A DNA stretch of 64,000 bases. Source: an uncultured Alphaproteobacteria bacterium (lineage in GTDB: Bacteria; Pseudomonadota; Alphaproteobacteria; JALCBB01). The notes under the pieces are model-generated. The model did no database searches and was not told the DNA's origin. It worked only from the letters and a program-made list of their open reading frames with translations. Below, one piece after another: positions 35,340 to 44,388 of the stretch (position 1 is the first letter of the stretch; each line of letters begins with the position of its first letter). The stretch is taken from the NCBI GenBank assembly GCA_958267355.1, contig OY279575.1:1434295-1498294 (forward strand), read 5' to 3'. Made by a program: the position numbers and the translations under genes.

Positions 35340-36973
35340 CTCTGCCTGTCTTGTTGGTTTGTTCTTTGATTTATTCCTTGGTTTGAGTCTTGGTTTGATT
35401 TTGGGTTTGATTCTGGGTTTGAGTCTTGGTTTGATTCTGGGTTTGATTTTTGGCTTGCGCCTTGATTGGCTTCCTGCCTTGTACTGGTTTGCTCTTGCTG
35501 TGCCGAACGCACAGGCCTGCCCTGCCAGTGATGGCTAGACAAAACATCTACATAAAGCCGCAAAAAATCCCGCACCCGAGTCGGCAAATCTTCCGCCAGC
35601 GGTTGCGAAGCACTTTTCCGCCCCGCCACCGCCCAAGTCCGCGCCACTTCTTGCGCATCTTCAGGCGGCAAGTGATGCCAAAACCGCAAAAGCACATGAT
35701 AGAAACGGCGGGCTTGTTCGGCATCTTTGAGATGCAAAGTCGCTTTCAAAGCTCCGTTCTTGGCAGTCGCTTCAAGCGCAACTTCCGCACCCGCACCCAA
35801 CTGTTCAGCCAGCAAATAGCCCCCCTGCAACGCCATTTCTTCTAGCCATTGCCGCGAGTCCAGATCTTCACCCCAAATGTCAGGTGCTTTCTTGACAGGC
35901 TTGCGCTTCACCTTCGCCACACCCGTGCGGTGCAACAATTTCTGCAACTGCCGCACCGTTAAACCCCGTGCCACCGCCGCTGTTGCCGCCGACTCCATCA
36001 AGGCGCGGTCTTCTACCTGCAACAAAGTGAGCGCGTGGGCAATGCCAAGCTTTCCGTCCTGCACAAAGCCCAAGACTCCAGATGGCAAGTGCAAGAGCCG
36101 CAACATATTGGTGACATGCGCCCGCGACTTCCCCACCCGTGTCGCCACTTCCGCCTGCGAGAGGCGAAAGTCTTCTATCAAAGTCGCAAAGGCTGTGGCT
36201 TCTTCCACAGGCGTTAAAGCAGCCCGTTGAATGTTTTCAACCAAAGCCACTTCCAAAGCGCCTGCATCATCCAAGGCCCGCACCAGAGCAGGAATCACCG
36301 CCAAGCCCGCCGCTTGTGCCGCCCGCCACCGCCGCTCGCCCGCAATCAGTTGCCAGCGATGGCCCGCCCCACCGCCATCGTCCGCCACAGGACGCACCAA
36401 GACGGGTTGCAAGACTCCGTGGGTGCGGATGGATTCCTGCAGTGCCAGTAAGCCTTGGGGGTCAAACTTTGTCCGTGGCTGGGTGCTTCCTGCGGGCTGG
36501 ATTTCATCCACCTTGAGGCGAAGGATATCGGGCGACGGCGAAGCCTGCATAGCTCGCCCCGCAGATGGCTCGCCTTGGCTTGGCTTGCGACTGGGTCGCG
36601 GGTCTGGGCTTGCTGGCACAGCTTTCGCGGCGGGTTTTGTCTTCTTGGCTGGGGGTCTAGTTGAAGGTCTGGCAGGGGGGGCGACAGGGGGTGTGGCTGA
36701 TGGCGTGGTAGGGCGTGCCACAGAAGCCACAGGAGGGGCAGAAGACGTAGAAGGGGGAGTAGAAGGCGTAGAGGCGGCAGGGGCAGGCACAGAAGCCGTA
36801 GAAGCCGCCACAGCAGGTTCAATTGCGACGGGGGCTCCAAGGAGTGCATCCAAGCCGCGTCCGAGACGGCGGGGCGGGGGTTTCCTGCCACCAGACTTGG
36901 CGGACACTTTCGCTGTTGCTCGCGGCGGGGCTTGCGCTGTTGCTTGCGCCACGGGTTTGGCTTTTTCCGTCAT
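35336..36973 (-). CDS. parB: Chromosome partitioning protein ParB, with long disordered ends
   Basis: ParB binds parS sites near the origin and forms a CTP-dependent clamp. Of 545 residues, about 1-165 are Ala/Pro/Ser/Thr-rich after an opening [12 protein letters not shown]; the conserved part has [19 protein letters not shown], the CTP-binding [13 protein letters not shown] and the helix-turn-helix [26 protein letters not shown], then [10 protein letters not shown]. The last ~45 residues are an Asn/Gln/Ser tract (SNPESNQDS type) made by a 12-nt repeat. Typical ParB proteins have 280-300 residues. Its start overlaps the parA stop (ATGA). Confidence 0.93.
   Translation of the reverse strand: MTEKAKPVAQATAQAPPRATAKVSAKSGGRKPPPRRLGRGLDALLGAPVAIEPAVAASTASVPAPAASTPSTPPSTSSAPPVASVARPTTPSATPPVAPPARPSTRPPAKKTKPAAKAVPASPDPRPSRKPSQGEPSAGRAMQASPSPDILRLKVDEIQPAGSTQPRTKFDPQGLLALQESIRTHGVLQPVLVRPVADDGGGAGHRWQLIAGERRWRAAQAAGLAVIPALVRALDDAGALEVALVENIQRAALTPVEEATAFATLIEDFRLSQAEVATRVGKSRAHVTNMLRLLHLPSGVLGFVQDGKLGIAHALTLLQVEDRALMESAATAAVARGLTVRQLQKLLHRTGVAKVKRKPVKKAPDIWGEDLDSRQWLEEMALQGGYLLAEQLGAGAEVALEATAKNGALKATLHLKDAEQARRFYHVLLRFWHHLPPEDAQEVARTWAVAGRKSASQPLAEDLPTRVRDFLRLYVDVLSSHHWQGRPVRSAQQEQTSTRQEANQGASQKSNPESNQDSNPESNPKSNQDSNQGINQRTNQQDRQS
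35345..35460. repeat. Coding tandem repeat at the parB 3' end, 12-nt unit
   Basis: Imperfect 12-nt units (TTGGTTTGATTC type on the + strand) encode the Asn-Gln/Pro-Asp/Glu-Ser tail of ParB and reach almost to the stop codon. Confidence 0.85.
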
Positions 36974-37911
36974 AGGGTCTCGCCTGTCTTTTCTGTGGCT
37001 TCTTCCGTGGTTTCTTCCGTGACTTCTTCCGTGATTTCTTCTGTGGCTTTTTCTGGAGACTCGTTTGCCCCCGCCCATGGCTTTTGTTTTTCGCGGGCTA
37101 AAAACTCACGGACAAAACGCACATAGGCTCGCGAACCCGCCGCGTTAAGGTCATAGAGCAAGGCAGGCAAGCCGTGCGATGGCGCTTCCGCCAAACGCAC
37201 ATTGCGGGGTATGGCAGTTTCATAAAGCACACTGCCAAAGTGGCGGCGGACATCTTCGGCAACTTGTTCGCTCAAGCGATTGCGCCGATCCACCATGGTG
37301 AGAAGAATTCCGCCCAAGAGCAGACGCGGATTAAGATTACTGCGCACGGTTTCTAAAGTACCAACCAAGCGCGAGAGTCCATCAAGGGCGAAGAACTCCG
37401 CCTGCATCGGAGCCAAAACTTCGTCTGCCGCCACCAGTGCCGCCACCGTAAGTGGCCCCAAAGCAGGCGGACAATCTAAAATGACATAGTGCCACGGCGG
37501 TTTGCCACGGGCTGTCCGTTCGGCGCATAGGGTTTCCAGGATCCGTATGAGCGAATGGTTGCGGGTTTCTGGGTCTAAAGCTCCTAGCTCCACTTCGGCG
37601 GCGGCTAGGGCTGGAGCCGCCCGCACCAAAGACAAACCCGCAAACAAATCTTCCACCAAGGCTTCAGCAGGAGCTGCTGCATCAAGCAAAACTTCATAGA
37701 CCGACGGATTGGCTTGCCCGCATCCTAGCCCCGTAGTCGCGTTGGCTTGTGGGTCTAGATCCACCAGCAAAATCGGCGGGGATTCTGCCGCCAAGCCAGT
37801 TGCCAAGTTGATGGCTGTCGTGGTCTTGCCGACTCCGCCCTTTTGGTTGGCGATGGCAATGATTTTTGGGCGGGAAGAAGTCACAGGAGTTACGCGAATT
37901 AGCGAAATCAC
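36970..37911 (-). CDS. parA: Chromosome partitioning ATPase ParA
   Basis: ParA is a Walker-type ATPase whose DNA-bound gradient moves ParB-parS complexes. 313 residues: deviant Walker [15 protein letters not shown] near residue 25, Walker A' [16 protein letters not shown] and Walker [16 protein letters not shown], then [13 protein letters not shown]. The last ~28 residues are a Thr-Glu-Glu repeat tail ([16 protein letters not shown] type) from a 12-nt DNA repeat at about 36990-37048. The start is GTG at 37911, with another GTG nine codons on. rsmG ends 24 bases upstream. Confidence 0.94.
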   Translation of the reverse strand: MISLIRVTPVTSSRPKIIAIANQKGGVGKTTTAINLATGLAAESPPILLVDLDPQANATTGLGCGQANPSVYEVLLDAAAPAEALVEDLFAGLSLVRAAPALAAAEVELGALDPETRNHSLIRILETLCAERTARGKPPWHYVILDCPPALGPLTVAALVAADEVLAPMQAEFFALDGLSRLVGTLETVRSNLNPRLLLGGILLTMVDRRNRLSEQVAEDVRRHFGSVLYETAIPRNVRLAEAPSHGLPALLYDLNAAGSRAYVRFVREFLAREKQKPWAGANESPEKATEEITEEVTEETTEEATEKTGETL

Positions 37912-37935
37912 AGATCTTGAATTACAGAGCTTGAA

Positions 37936-38826
37936 TCACAGGGCTTGCCGTTGGAGAGCCAGAATTGCCGCTCCCGCCGCCGAACGCGAAGGATGCATTT
38001 GCATCGTCCAATCTGTGGCACGGGCTTTCTGTGCAGTCTGGGCAAGAGCCGCAACTTGCTTGGCTCCTTGGTGAAAGAGACAGGTGCCACCCACCGCCAA
38101 GTGCGGAGCCGCTAAAGCCAAAAGACGCGGCAGGGGGGCGACAGCACGGGCAGTAATCCATGTCGCTTTGCCGCCCTGCCAGGCTTCACTGCGTAGGCAA
38201 TGGATCTGCAGTTTCGTGCCTGTTGTCTGTTCCAGACAGTGCGCGGCTTCGGACAAAAACTCCGCCTTCTTGCTGTTGGCTTCTAGCAAATGGACTTCAA
38301 CTCCTGAAACCAAGACCGCCAAGACCAAACCCGGAAAGCCTGCACCACTTCCGATGTCTAGCAAGACAGGGGCGGGGTGGCTTGCCCTTGGCGGGGGGTG
38401 CAGAGCGGCGGGCAAAAAAGCCGCGAGCTGGGCGGAATCCCAAATGTGTCGTGCCCAAACTTCTGTCAGGGATGCTTGCGAAACCAATTGGCTACGGCAA
38501 TTCCATTTTTCCAGAAGAGCGACAAATTGCCCCAAGCCCTCAGCGGCTGACTTTAAGTCAGGTATTTCTTGTTGCTGGCTGTCGGCAAGCAGTTCTTGGT
38601 ATGCCGTCAAGAACTCTTGCTTTGTCTTAGGCACACGGACTGGCACAGGCGGACTGACAGATGCGCGGCTTGCCTCTGTTTTTGTCTCTGTACTTGCCTC
38701 TGTCTTTGTCTCTGTGTTTGCCTCTGTGCTGGCTCGTCTGTGTCGGGTGCGCGAAGTCGCTTCAACGCCAAGAGTCACAGCAGACACTCCTGCCCGCACA
38801 CCTGCAAGCTCTCCTGAATCAAACAT
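37936..38826 (-). CDS. rsmG: 16S rRNA (guanine-527-N7)-methyltransferase RsmG
   Basis: RsmG (GidB) methylates G527 of 16S rRNA. The catalytic part has VWARHIWDSAQL, the SAM motif LLDIGSGAGFPGLVLA, VHLLEANSKKAEFL and the ARAVAPLPRLL segment. The first ~65 residues are an extension that includes a 12-nt-encoded Thr-Glu-Thr-Lys-Ala tract (TETKTEAS type, about 38670-38740). 296 residues against ~210 normally. The ATG overlaps the end of mnmG by eight bases (ATGTTTGA). Confidence 0.92.
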   Translation of the reverse strand: MFDSGELAGVRAGVSAVTLGVEATSRTRHRRASTEANTETKTEASTETKTEASRASVSPPVPVRVPKTKQEFLTAYQELLADSQQQEIPDLKSAAEGLGQFVALLEKWNCRSQLVSQASLTEVWARHIWDSAQLAAFLPAALHPPPRASHPAPVLLDIGSGAGFPGLVLAVLVSGVEVHLLEANSKKAEFLSEAAHCLEQTTGTKLQIHCLRSEAWQGGKATWITARAVAPLPRLLALAAPHLAVGGTCLFHQGAKQVAALAQTAQKARATDWTMQMHPSRSAAGAAILALQRQAL

Positions 38827-40879
38827 TTTGCCGCTTGCCCCGTTCTACCCCGTGCGCGCTACGCCGTTGCTTGCGGTTGAGATGAGCGGCAAGCAAAGAC
38901 ACCGCCGCGGGTGATACCCCTTCCAAGACCAAAGCGGCGGCAAGCGTAGCGGGACGGTGCTTGCTTAACGACTCGCAGGCTTCGTGTCCCAAGCCCGCAA
39001 TTTCGTTGTAGGGGAAATCACGCGGAATCCGCAAAGCCGCACTGCGGTGCAAACGATTGCGCTCGCGAGTCTGGCGGGCAAGATAGGGGGCATAGCGTAG
39101 ATCGGCTTCTAGGGTCTGGGCAGTGATCGGAGCAACCTGCGCAAGGACAGCGTGGTGGCGGGTTAAATCCTGCCACGAAGTCTTGCCAGCTAAAGCCTGT
39201 GGCAACTTGCTATCTCCTGATGACCCGCCCGATACAGCGGCTTTCGCGGCTTCGAGTTGGCGGCGGCGGGCGGCAAAGACCGCACTGCGCCTGCGCCCAA
39301 CCACACCCCAAGCCTCACCCTTAGGAGTCAAACGCAAATCGGCATTGTCCGCCCGTAGGCTCAAGCGAAATTCCGCCCGTGCGGTGAGCATTCGGTACGG
39401 CTCAGAAACGCCACGGGTAACAAGGTCATCAACCATCACCCCGATATAGGAGTCTTCGCGGGCAAGCTCCACGCCGCTGGTCGCCCCACTCGCTTTGCGG
39501 GCGGCGTTGACTCCTGCCAAGACTCCTTGGGCGGCGGCTTCTTCGTAGCCCGTTGTGCCGTTGATTTGTCCTGCCAGAAACAAACGCGGCAGAGCCAGAC
39601 TTTCTAAGTCGTGACCCAAGCCACGGGGGTCAAAAGCATTATACGAAACCGCGTAGCCATAGCGGACAATCTGCGCCTTTTCTAATCCTGCAATCGTGCG
39701 CACCAGTGCTTCTTGCACGGGGCGGGGCAAGGCATTGGAAATCCCGTTGGGATAGACAGTCGGCGCAGTTTCTGTGGGCACAGACACCAAGCCCGCCTGC
39801 TCTGTGCTCTGTACTTTACTCTGTCCTGTACTCTGCCCTCTACTCTCTCCTGTACTCTGTCCTGCAAGTCTGCCTTCGGGTTCAAGGAAAACAGTATGCG
39901 ACTCGCGGTCAGCAAACCGCACCACCTTGTCTTCTAGGCTCGGACAATAGCGCGGACCCAAGCCCAAGTCGCTTTGCAATCCGACTGCCGAATCTTCTAG
40001 GTGGCGGCGAACAAGGGCATGGGTTTCAGGATTTGTGCGAGTCAAATAGCACGGGCTTTGGGGCGCAGAAATTGAGTCGGTCAAGAACGACAAAAAGCAC
40101 GGGTCAGAGTCCCCTGCCTGCGGGCTACAGGCTTCATAGACCAGCGAGTCGGCGGCAAGCCGTGGCGGAGTTCCTGTTTTGAGGCGAATCATCCGTAGCC
40201 CCGTTTTCTCTGCCGCCTGCTGGGCAAACCAATCGCGCAAATTATCATTGACAGCAATTCGCGCTTTGGTTGTATTGCCTTGGGCATGGGTTTTTGTCGG
40301 CGCGAGTTCTTCTAGGCGGCCAGCCGCTTCTTCTTCTCTGCCGCAATAGAGTCTGCCGCCCAAAAAGGTACCGCTGGCAAGGACAAGCGCGCCTGCAAAA
40401 ATTTTTCTCCCATCTGCCAAGATCGCACCCGCCACAGCCCCCGCTGCATCTAAGAAAAGCTCGCTGACCGCGCCTTCAAGAACTTGCAACCGCGCTTCCT
40501 GTGCCACCAAGCCTTGCAAAGCCATGGCAAAAAGTTGGCGATCGGCTTGCGCCCGTGGCCCGCGCACTGCAGGTCCGCGGGAACGTCCAAGGAGGCGATA
40601 GTGAATTGCCGCCTTGTCGGCGGCACGGGCAAGAAGTCCGTCTAGGGCATCTACTTCGCGTAGCAGGTGTCCCTTGCCAAGCCCGCCAAAGGCAGGGTTG
40701 CAAGACATCACGCCTAAGTCGTAGCGGCTCTTGCTTATCAGTAGAGTCCGCGCCCCACAACGCGCCGCCGCCGCCGCCGCTTCCACGCCCGCATGGCCAC
40801 CGCCGATGACCAAAACATCGCAGTTTTCTGGGCAGGACTCCGTTGCGGCTTCTGTAGTTTCTGCTGTCTGCCTAAGCAT
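38819..40879 (-). CDS. mnmG: tRNA uridine-34 carboxymethylaminomethyl modification enzyme MnmG
   Basis: MnmG (GidA) with MnmE modifies the wobble uridine of several tRNAs using FAD. Visible: the FAD motif VIGGGHAGVEAA, the invariant MSCNPAFGGLGKGHL and DALDG, LKTGTPPRL, and the C-terminal GLGHEACESLSKHRP. The ATG at 40879 gives 686 residues, about 55 more than usual, largely because of a Gly-Gln-Ser-Thr repeat (QSTGxSxxQS type, about 39793-39868) between the substrate and FAD regions. mnmE is not in the window; upstream is the AT-rich region. Confidence 0.95.
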   Translation of the reverse strand: MLRQTAETTEAATESCPENCDVLVIGGGHAGVEAAAAAARCGARTLLISKSRYDLGVMSCNPAFGGLGKGHLLREVDALDGLLARAADKAAIHYRLLGRSRGPAVRGPRAQADRQLFAMALQGLVAQEARLQVLEGAVSELFLDAAGAVAGAILADGRKIFAGALVLASGTFLGGRLYCGREEEAAGRLEELAPTKTHAQGNTTKARIAVNDNLRDWFAQQAAEKTGLRMIRLKTGTPPRLAADSLVYEACSPQAGDSDPCFLSFLTDSISAPQSPCYLTRTNPETHALVRRHLEDSAVGLQSDLGLGPRYCPSLEDKVVRFADRESHTVFLEPEGRLAGQSTGESRGQSTGQSKVQSTEQAGLVSVPTETAPTVYPNGISNALPRPVQEALVRTIAGLEKAQIVRYGYAVSYNAFDPRGLGHDLESLALPRLFLAGQINGTTGYEEAAAQGVLAGVNAARKASGATSGVELAREDSYIGVMVDDLVTRGVSEPYRMLTARAEFRLSLRADNADLRLTPKGEAWGVVGRRRSAVFAARRRQLEAAKAAVSGGSSGDSKLPQALAGKTSWQDLTRHHAVLAQVAPITAQTLEADLRYAPYLARQTRERNRLHRSAALRIPRDFPYNEIAGLGHEACESLSKHRPATLAAALVLEGVSPAAVSLLAAHLNRKQRRSAHGVERGKRQNV
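39793..39868. repeat. Coding tandem repeat in mnmG, 12-nt unit
   Basis: Imperfect 12-nt units (CTCTGTCCTGTA type on the + strand) give the Gln-Ser-Thr tract in MnmG. Confidence 0.8.
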
Positions 40880-40997
40880 CAGGAAAACTTCGTAAAAACG
40901 CTTATTATTCAATGGTTTCTGCCAAAAAGCAGGATTTTTATCAGGGTGCAGGGGTTTTGAAGTCAAGTCAAGACCAGAATTTTCGTCTTATTTGTTG

Positions 40998-41013
40998 TGT
41001 TTATTGATAAACA
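40998..41013. promoter_or_regulatory. 16-bp palindrome, copy 1 (possible parS-like or operator site)
   Basis: TGTTTATTGATAAACA. Arms TGTTTAT/ATAAACA are perfectly complementary around a TG centre. Identical to the copy at 41114. The outer TGTTT...AAACA and 16-bp length match the parS consensus, but the CACGTG core is absent. Confidence 0.5.
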
Positions 41014-41113
41014 ATTTATTTTTTATTGATTATCTTATTGTAAAACATATTGTTTTTTGATTTTTGCGCAGTTTTTGAGGGGTTTTTTGGAATTTTTACC
41101 CCGAGAGAAGAAA

Positions 41114-41129
41114 TGTTTATTGATAAACA
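41114..41129. promoter_or_regulatory. 16-bp palindrome, copy 2 (possible parS-like or operator site)
   Basis: Identical 16 bases to the first copy, 116 bp away and in the same orientation. The flanking A and T here extend it to an 18-bp palindrome. Confidence 0.5.
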
Positions 41130-41250
41130 TTTTTTGCTTTTGTTTAATCTATTGAATTCTATTGATATTTTTCTGATTCTTGGTTTATTATATTGAATTA
41201 TATATGTTTTTTATTAGCAAGGCTACATAATTGGCTGATTTGTGCTATCT

Positions 41251-42516
41251 ATGCAGCTTATGCGCCCGATTCGTCCAGCAAAACCGCTTTTTCTTGTCCT
41301 GCTTCTACTTCTCCTCGTCCCGCTAGGCGTGGCGGGCTGTGTCGTCGCCCCTGAGACCCAAGCCCCAACCTACGACCAAGAAACACTCAAAGCCGAAAAA
41401 GAATACCAGCACACCCTAGCCTTCAAAAAACGCCTTGCCCCTTCCCGCCGCCTGCAGAAAATTTCTTGGCCAATCTTGGCAAGCAATGTTGAGCTCTGTG
41501 GCGAGAAAGTGCGCCATAGCCTGCCGCTGATTTTCACCCAACGCGACCAAGTGCCACGCAGTTCGCGCCAAGGCTGGACAGGAGTCTTCGGCGATACCGA
41601 TCGGCCTGTGGTCTTCGCGGTTTTGGATGCCGCCCTTGAAGGGGAAGTCCAAGAAGGCTGGGAAGTCTTAGAGTTTTCTTTTGCCGCCAATGAAGATGCA
41701 CTCCACAACAACGAGGGCGAGACAACAGGCACAGAAACAGCAGACACAGAAACAGGGGACACAGAAACAGGGGACACAGAAACAGAAGGGAGCAATTTCG
41801 CCCGTGGCTTGTCGGCTTCTTTTGCCGCCGTGGCAGGAGAAGACGCCACAAACTACGCCCAAGAGCTAGAAATGCTTGACCAAGCGGCTCGCAGTGGTGG
41901 GAGCTTATCCCTGTCGCTGGTAGATGAGTCAGGTGCCAACCATTCCTTAGATGTGCCAACCCGCGAAACCTGCGATTACCCTGTCTTGCTCAACGATGAC
42001 GACACGGTCAATGCCTTTGCCGATGGACGGGCTATCTATATCAATCAAGGGTTGATGAAACAGGCACCCGATGATCTCTCGCTCGCCATCGTCGTCGGCC
42101 ACGAACTCGCCCACAACACCCGCGACCATATCCCCGCCAAGATCACCAACACCGTCATCGGCGGAATCTTAGGCGGAATTCTCGGCGGTGCCCTTGACGA
42201 TGACCATATTGATACAGGAATTATCCTTGGGGCAGGTTTGGGCAGTAACGCCCATAGCCAAGATTTTGAAAACGAAGCCGATTATGTCGGGCTCTATCAC
42301 ACCGCACGGGCAGGCTGGGATGTCTCACAGGCAGGCGACACTTGGCGGTGGTTCGGTAGCTCTTTTCCAGGGATGATTGGCTTGCGCCGTGGCGCGACTC
42401 ATCCCTCGTCGGTTGAACGCTATCTCAATGTTGATAAAACCGCCCAAGAAATCGCCGCCAAACAAGCCCGCGGCGAAGCTTTAATTCCAGGCGCGGGGGC
42501 GGGGAGCGACTTGTAA
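41251..42516 (+). CDS. M48 family zinc metalloprotease, lipoprotein
   Basis: 421 residues. A signal peptide with lipobox LGVAGC predicts a periplasmic lipoprotein attached to a membrane. The zinc motif HELAH is at residues 284-288, and the third ligand is in ENEADYVG about 50 residues later; the glycine-rich GGILGGILGGAL between them is typical of BepA/YfgC- and LoiP-like M48 proteases, which clear misassembled outer-membrane proteins. A 15-nt DNA repeat encodes a Thr-Glu-Thr-Gly/Ala-Asp tract at about residue 160. The ATG at 41251 is preferred to a GTG three codons earlier. Confidence 0.88.
   Translation: MQLMRPIRPAKPLFLVLLLLLLVPLGVAGCVVAPETQAPTYDQETLKAEKEYQHTLAFKKRLAPSRRLQKISWPILASNVELCGEKVRHSLPLIFTQRDQVPRSSRQGWTGVFGDTDRPVVFAVLDAALEGEVQEGWEVLEFSFAANEDALHNNEGETTGTETADTETGDTETGDTETEGSNFARGLSASFAAVAGEDATNYAQELEMLDQAARSGGSLSLSLVDESGANHSLDVPTRETCDYPVLLNDDDTVNAFADGRAIYINQGLMKQAPDDLSLAIVVGHELAHNTRDHIPAKITNTVIGGILGGILGGALDDDHIDTGIILGAGLGSNAHSQDFENEADYVGLYHTARAGWDVSQAGDTWRWFGSSFPGMIGLRRGATHPSSVERYLNVDKTAQEIAAKQARGEALIPGAGAGSDL
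41726..41790. repeat. Coding tandem repeat in the M48 gene, 15-nt unit
   Basis: Four copies of an ACAGAAACAGGGGAC-type unit, the middle ones identical, read as (TETGD)n. Confidence 0.88.
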
Positions 42517-42539
42517 AGCTGGCACCGCTGACAAAGCTA

Positions 42540-42626
42540 CTTAAAAGCTACTTGCTTAAAATCTACTTACCTAAAAGCTGCTTGCTTAAAATCTACTTGC
42601 TTAAAATCTACTTAAAGGCTTGCTGA
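42540..42626. repeat. Intergenic tandem repeat, 15-nt unit
   Basis: Four contiguous 15-mers (TTGCTTAAAATCTAC type; three identical) at 42552-42611, flanked by shorter TTAAAAGCTAC-like words on both sides. Fills the gap between the two lipoprotein genes. Confidence 0.88.
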
Positions 42627-44096
42627 ATGAAGAGTAGAAGTTTTTGCCTGCACCGAAAGGTAGCCCTGCCGCCCAGAACGCTATCTGCTGACGAGGGCTT
42701 GGCTCTTGCCACAGAGTCGCCCGCGCACCCTAAAACTACTAGAGGGGCTAGGGGGGCTATGGGAACTGCTTGGGGGGCTAGGGGAGCTGCTAGGGGGGCT
42801 AGGGGAGCTGCTAGGGGGTGTGCTAGGCGGACGCGGATCCACAGGGGCTATTGCTGTGGGGCGGGGCTAGGGCTGGTCTTGCTCCTTGCCGCCTGCGAAC
42901 AGACAGCAACGCCAAGCAGTGTCCAGACCCGTACCACTGATGAAGCCGTAGCACCAAGTGCGCAAGAACCCAGCCCAATCGCTCCATCCGAAAAACTCCG
43001 CCAAGCCGCCGAAGCCCTAGCCCGCGAAGATTGGTACGCCGCCCAAGACCTTGCCCGCTCCACCCTGCAAGAAGCCCACGCCCTGCTGGTAAAAGCCACC
43101 CGCCACGGCATAGACCCAGCCAACCACGAAGACCGCGAGCAAGCCCAGCTGTTTCTGCTCTATGCGCTGATCCTGCTCGGCGAAGTCTGGCACGCCCGCG
43201 AAGATTGCGCACGGGCAACCGTGCCGCTGACGCGGGCTGTCCTTTTGTGGCGGGCTGGAAAACACTCAGAGCAAACGCTCGTCTATGCTGACCTCTTGAG
43301 TCGGCGGGCTTCCTGTGCCGCCCGCCTAGATAACCCAGAAACCCGCCAAGGCACAGGACAAGACCTAGCCTATGCCCTCTCGTTGGTTCAGGCAGCAGAA
43401 GAACAGGGCGGAGACCAAGCCCACTTAGCACAAACCATCACCACGCGGATTGCCCAAGCAACTTTGTGGCTCTATGCCTACGGAGGGGCAGTAGAAACCG
43501 TGGAGCAAGGGCTGAATGCGCTCTTGTCTGCCAGTCGGCAATCGGGCGATGGGGCAAGACTCTTTGCCGACTTGGTCTTTGCCGCCGAAGTGCGGCTGTT
43601 AATTGCTCGCTCGGCTCGGCAAGCCGAAGATATGTCGCTTGCCGCCCACAACTACCAGCACGCCGCCGCCCACATCAGGGAAGGCGTGGAATACGCAAAG
43701 ACAGGAGTCGTACAGAGTTGGTTCGTTCTTGTGCGTTTGCATCGGGCGGGCTTGGAAGTACGGCGGGCTGAACAAGGTGCCATGCGCCAAGTCGCAAACC
43801 ATGCCCTTGCCTTGGCGGAGATTTGGCAAGCCTATAGCGAGCAAGAAAATTTGAGTGAGAAAAGCAGGTTCTATGCTTTGCGGCAAAGGGGTTCGGCTTT
43901 GCAACAGGCGGCGGTAGCTCTGGCGGCTGTGGATGAAGGGGAAGCGGTGCGGGCGTTGTTACAGGAAGCGGTTGCTACGCTCAGCAAGGCACAGCACACC
44001 GAGCACCAGACCAACATCACGGTCCAGGGGTTGCGTGAGCTTTTGCAGCGCACGAAGGGAGATGATGCGGCGTTATTGCAGGCTCTTGCGGGCTAG
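42627..44096 (+). CDS. Putative helical-repeat lipoprotein, function unknown
   Basis: Up to 489 residues. A lipobox-like LVLLLAAC lies unusually far in, near residue 90, after a Gly-Ala-Arg-rich stretch (GARGAAR type, 21-nt DNA repeat at about 42735-42830). Either the real start is further in, or the N terminus is extended by repeat expansion; no clear ribosome site resolves this. The remainder is Ala/Leu-rich and all-helical, with paired-helix units resembling TPR repeats, probably a periplasmic protein-protein interaction domain. No family recognised. Confidence 0.7.
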   Translation: MKSRSFCLHRKVALPPRTLSADEGLALATESPAHPKTTRGARGAMGTAWGARGAARGARGAARGCARRTRIHRGYCCGAGLGLVLLLAACEQTATPSSVQTRTTDEAVAPSAQEPSPIAPSEKLRQAAEALAREDWYAAQDLARSTLQEAHALLVKATRHGIDPANHEDREQAQLFLLYALILLGEVWHAREDCARATVPLTRAVLLWRAGKHSEQTLVYADLLSRRASCAARLDNPETRQGTGQDLAYALSLVQAAEEQGGDQAHLAQTITTRIAQATLWLYAYGGAVETVEQGLNALLSASRQSGDGARLFADLVFAAEVRLLIARSARQAEDMSLAAHNYQHAAAHIREGVEYAKTGVVQSWFVLVRLHRAGLEVRRAEQGAMRQVANHALALAEIWQAYSEQENLSEKSRFYALRQRGSALQQAAVALAAVDEGEAVRALLQEAVATLSKAQHTEHQTNITVQGLRELLQRTKGDDAALLQALAG

Positions 44097-44388
44097 GGGC
44101 AGTCCGCCACTTGGAGCCGTAATCTGACCCTACAAGCCGTGGCTACAAGCCGTATAAGCCGCTAGGGAAGCGATAGACCACTCGTGGGAGATAACCGCCG
44201 TTCGGGGCAGTGCTACGCCTCTACGGGCTGTGTGAGCGGCTAGGGATGGCGATGGACCATTCAGGGCTACGCCACTCGGGGCAAGGCAGGGGGCGCAGGG
44301 AAGCCCAGCCGCTTAGTTGTTTAAACATTCGGCTAAGAATTCGCTTAAGAAAATTAGGTTAAAAATTCGGCAGGATTTATCGCGCACA
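44097..44388. other. Gap between the lipoprotein gene and rimM with degenerate direct repeats
   Basis: Contains a 25-nt degenerate direct repeat (GCxGCTAGGGAxGCGATxGACCA type) near 44160 and 44232, and an ACAAGCCGT repeat before it. No gene seen. It is the predicted right breakpoint of the inversion that would separate rimM from trmD. Confidence 0.5.

Larger units (their letters stand above)
40880..41250. other. AT-rich non-coding region upstream of mnmG; candidate replication origin
   Basis: From about 40975 to 41235 the sequence is strikingly AT-rich, far below the GC content of its surroundings, with no gene on either strand. It separates divergent mnmG and the M48 lipoprotein gene and contains two identical 16-bp palindromes, many TATTG/TTGAT words and T-runs. 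mnmG-rsmG-parAB neighbourhoods are a common site for oriC in bacteria. No perfect DnaA box (TTATCCACA) is visible, so the origin assignment is a hypothesis. Confidence 0.45.

Noticed and set aside
40997..41130. Canonical parS or DnaA boxes
   Set aside because: The palindromes lack the CACGTG core of parS, and no perfect TTATCCACA is visible, so I report only a candidate region.
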